From an uncultured Fibrobacter sp. (GTDB taxonomy: Bacteria; Fibrobacterota; Fibrobacteria; Fibrobacterales; Fibrobacteraceae): DNA of 22,198 bases. The position numbers were made by a program, and so were the translations under genes. The DNA lies in contig NZ_ONDD01000036.1 of NCBI RefSeq assembly GCF_900316465.1, forward strand, positions 1-22,198. Reading direction: 5' to 3'. The number at the start of each line of letters is the position of its first letter. Position 1 is the stretch's first letter. Shown one piece after another: positions 20,710 through 22,198 of the stretch. Below the pieces are notes generated by a model. It was given only the letters and a program-made list of their open reading frames with translations, ran no database searches and was not told the DNA's origin.

Positions 20710-21363
20710 ATGAAAAACATTGCAATAGTCTTCTTTTGTTTTCTTTTGTTGGCTTGTTCTGAAAGTTCTACAGAACCGGAGGTGTTTGACGCCAGCAGGG
20801 TGTGTCCGGAAAACAAACGAGGCACGTTTGTTGACGATCGTGACGGGCAAGTATATAAATATACAACTATTGGCAATCAGGTGTGGATGGCCGAGAACCT
20901 GAATTATAAAATGGAGTCTGGCTCGTATGATGCGTATTCATCATCATGCAGCTCAGTAGAAGATAATTGTGATGGGCGAGGATTGTCATATTCGTATGAT
21001 GTTGTTCAGGAGGCGTGTCCCAAGGGCTGGCATTTGCCAGAACAAAAAGAATGGGATAAATTAATCGAAAAAATGGGTGGGGCTGAAATTGCGGGTGAAC
21101 GCTTAAAGGCTGTTGATGGGTGGCATCCATTAAATCGAGATGACCCTCTCGGTGGTACAGATGATTGTGGTTTTTCCCTTAAATCGGCAGTGTCATCCAA
21201 TTGGGATGGCGAAGGGTATTCTGCTGAATTGTGGTCGGCGACTAAAGCTCCGCATTCATATAGAACGCTTGTCACGATATACTTTTATTCGAATAAATCA
21301 TGGGTGAGTAATTTAGATGGTATAGATAGAGATAACTTTTCTATCCGTTGTATTAAAGATTGA
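20710..21363 (+). CDS. FISUMP-domain lipoprotein, first gene of right array
   Basis: 217 residues from the ATG at 20710; an in-frame ATG three codons earlier (20701) cannot be excluded. The signal 'AIVFFCFLLLAC' ends in a lipobox. The domain is intact: 'NKRGTFVDDRDGQVYKYTT', 'NQVWMAENLNYKM', a Cys-rich insert 'SSSCSSVEDNCDGRGLSY', 'ACPKGWHLPEQKEW', 'GTDDCGFSL', 'LWSATKA' and terminal 'IRCIKD'. It lacks the 'EGTNAYG.P' stretch between 'VCP' and 'RGTF' that its neighbours have. It is 12 nt from the next paralog, likely one operon. Function unknown. Confidence 0.9.
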   Translation: MKNIAIVFFCFLLLACSESSTEPEVFDASRVCPENKRGTFVDDRDGQVYKYTTIGNQVWMAENLNYKMESGSYDAYSSSCSSVEDNCDGRGLSYSYDVVQEACPKGWHLPEQKEWDKLIEKMGGAEIAGERLKAVDGWHPLNRDDPLGGTDDCGFSLKSAVSSNWDGEGYSAELWSATKAPHSYRTLVTIYFYSNKSWVSNLDGIDRDNFSIRCIKD

Positions 21364-21375
21364 TCTAGGGAAAAA

Positions 21376-22048
21376 ATGAACAACTTCCTGAAACTGTTTT
21401 TTTCTGGTGCGGTGCTGCTTTTGAATGCGTGCACGACGGATTCAGATGAATCTAGTGTAGTCAATGATTTTGACGCTAGCATTGTGTGCCCGGCTGAGGG
21501 GACAAACGCCTATGGCATGCCGAACCGTGGCACGTTTGTAGACGAGCGTGATGGTCAGGAATATAAGTACACGACTATCGGTGACCAAGTATGGATGGCC
21601 GAAAACTTGAACTACAAAGTCGAAGTGTGAACTGTATGGCAGATTGTATAAATATGTTGGTCAGGATCGGAATACAGGGCGTGATACCATAAATTGGGAC
21701 TTCATTGATTCGGTATGTCCGCCCGGTTGGCACTTGCCTAAATTGGCTGAATGGGAACTTTTGCAGTCGGATATGGGCGGAACGGATTCAATGGCTGTTG
21801 CTTCAAGATTAAAGTCCGAAAATGGTTGGGAAAATAGCAACTGGGGAGCGGGAATAGATGCATGTGGCTTTTCTGTGTTACCTGCAGGGGAATTTTCGTA
21901 TGAAAGCTCAGGAGAGGGGAATTCTGCAGTTTTTCTTTCCGCTACAGCGATATATGAAACAGGGAATTATCTTGTCGCGCTTGATAGAAAGATAGGATAT
22001 TTCTATAGTGGTGGTGGTTACTACACAATTCGATGCATTAGAGATTGA
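21376..22048 (+). pseudogene. FISUMP-domain lipoprotein gene broken by a frameshift
   Basis: The first frame runs from the ATG at 21376 through a lipoprotein signal 'LLLNAC' and the FISUMP core to 'NQVWMAENL'-like 'DQVWMAENLNYKVEV' and a TGA at 21628-21630. The rest of the domain continues in the +1 frame: 'CELYGRLYKYVG' from 21626, then 'VCPPGWHLPKLAEW', 'GIDACGFSVLPAGEF' and terminal 'IRCIRD' with a stop at 22048. The segment between 'NYK' and 'YGRLY' is about 10-18 residues shorter than in paralogs, so an out-of-frame deletion is more likely than a single-base change. Both halves are otherwise well kept, so the break is recent, or a sequencing error. The first half could still yield an 84-residue lipoprotein. 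Confidence 0.85.
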
Positions 22049-22060
22049 TATAGGGAAAAA

Positions 22061-22198
22061 ATGAACAACTTCCTGAAACAGCTTTTTTCTTGTGCAGTGC
22101 TGCTTTTGGCGGCGTGCACGACTGATTCTGGTGAATCTAGTGTAGTCGATGATTTTGACGCTAGCATTGTGTGCCCGGCTGAGGGGACAAACGCCTAT
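22061..22198 (+). CDS. FISUMP-domain lipoprotein, 3' end cut by window edge
   Basis: 46 codons are visible, starting 'MNNFLKQLFSCAVLLLAAC' with a lipobox, then 'TTDSGESSVVDDFDASIVCP' and 'AEGTNAY'. AGGGA precedes the ATG. It is close to a copy of the start of the broken gene at 21376, including the 12-nt spacer before it, and continues beyond the window. Confidence 0.88.
   Translation, partial: MNNFLKQLFSCAVLLLAACTTDSGESSVVDDFDASIVCPAEGTNAY

Larger units (their letters stand above)
21364..22198 (+). repeat. Tandem near-identical repeat: starts of the last two FISUMP genes
   Basis: Copy A (21364-21513) and copy B (22049-22198) share the 12-nt spacer (one or two differences, both ending TAGGGAAAAA), the start 'atgaacaacttcctgaaac' and an uninterrupted stretch that ends at the window edge and begins in 'gattttgacgctagcattg'. 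Differences are scattered in the signal-peptide part. The second copy may extend beyond the window. Confidence 0.85.

Noticed and set aside
20710..22198. FISUMP genes as targets of a diversity-generating retroelement
   Set aside because: The fold may be lectin-like and the C-terminal part varies, but no reverse transcriptase, template repeat or A-specific substitution pattern is visible in the window.
1..22198. tRNA, rRNA or other known RNA genes
   Set aside because: I saw no tRNA cloverleaf, rRNA-like stretch or known riboswitch core in the gaps; a tRNAscan-SE or Infernal run would settle it.

Overview
The window looks like chromosome of a Fibrobacter-type bacterium (Fibrobacterota, FCB group). 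The main reason is at least eight genes or gene fragments of the Fibrobacter succinogenes major paralogous domain family (FISUMP, Fib_succ_major), recognised by the 'RGTF.D.RDG..YKYTTIG..VWMAENL' core, 'CP.GWH.P...EW' and a terminal 'IRC(V/I)(R/K)(D/N)'. A DUF4954 protein, secreted proteins with a C-terminal 'DLKGRKL...KGMFIG' tail like a type IX secretion sorting signal, and promoter boxes of the Bacteroidota form TAnnTTTG agree with this. All assignments are made by eye; no database search was run.

Layout. 1-2562 (minus): four tandem FISUMP lipoproteins, the leftmost cut by the window edge, joined by overlapping stop/start codons. 2588-3604 (minus): an Rpn-family PD-(D/E)XK nuclease/transposase directly upstream of that array, with a leader of five successive hairpins. 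3876-4583 (plus): a lone FISUMP lipoprotein. 4596-5603 (minus): an unknown protein with an internal duplication. 5700-7189 (plus): thymidylate kinase (tmk) and 16S rRNA dimethyladenosine transferase (rsmA), separated by a terminator. 7190-9541 (minus): a duplicated two-gene cassette, each copy a secreted protein of about 320 residues followed 16 nt later by an acidic 41-42 residue peptide. 9695-10897 (minus): an exported thioredoxin-fold protein and a Nudix (MutT-like) hydrolase. 11029-12930 (plus): a Gfo/Idh/MocA oxidoreductase fused to a TolB-like beta-propeller. 12944-13942 (minus): a BatD-like anchored protein. 14028-16436 (plus): a probable outer-membrane protein and a sodium:solute symporter. 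16447-18908 (minus): a small M48-type membrane metallopeptidase with a DUF4954 beta-helix protein. 18937-20591 (plus): a possible degenerate GGDEF protein and a GT4 glycosyltransferase. 20710-22198 (plus): a second FISUMP array with one intact gene, one frameshifted gene and one gene cut by the window edge.

How it fits together. The centre holds housekeeping and envelope genes, while both ends are paralog arrays pointing outward, with an Rpn gene beside the left one. The most noteworthy observations are the duplicated secreted-protein/small-peptide cassette, the oxidoreductase-propeller fusion, three genes whose TAnnTTTG box lies exactly 5 nt before ATG (predicted leaderless mRNAs), two divergent genes only 28 bp apart, the multi-hairpin Rpn leader, and the signs of duplication and decay in the FISUMP arrays.
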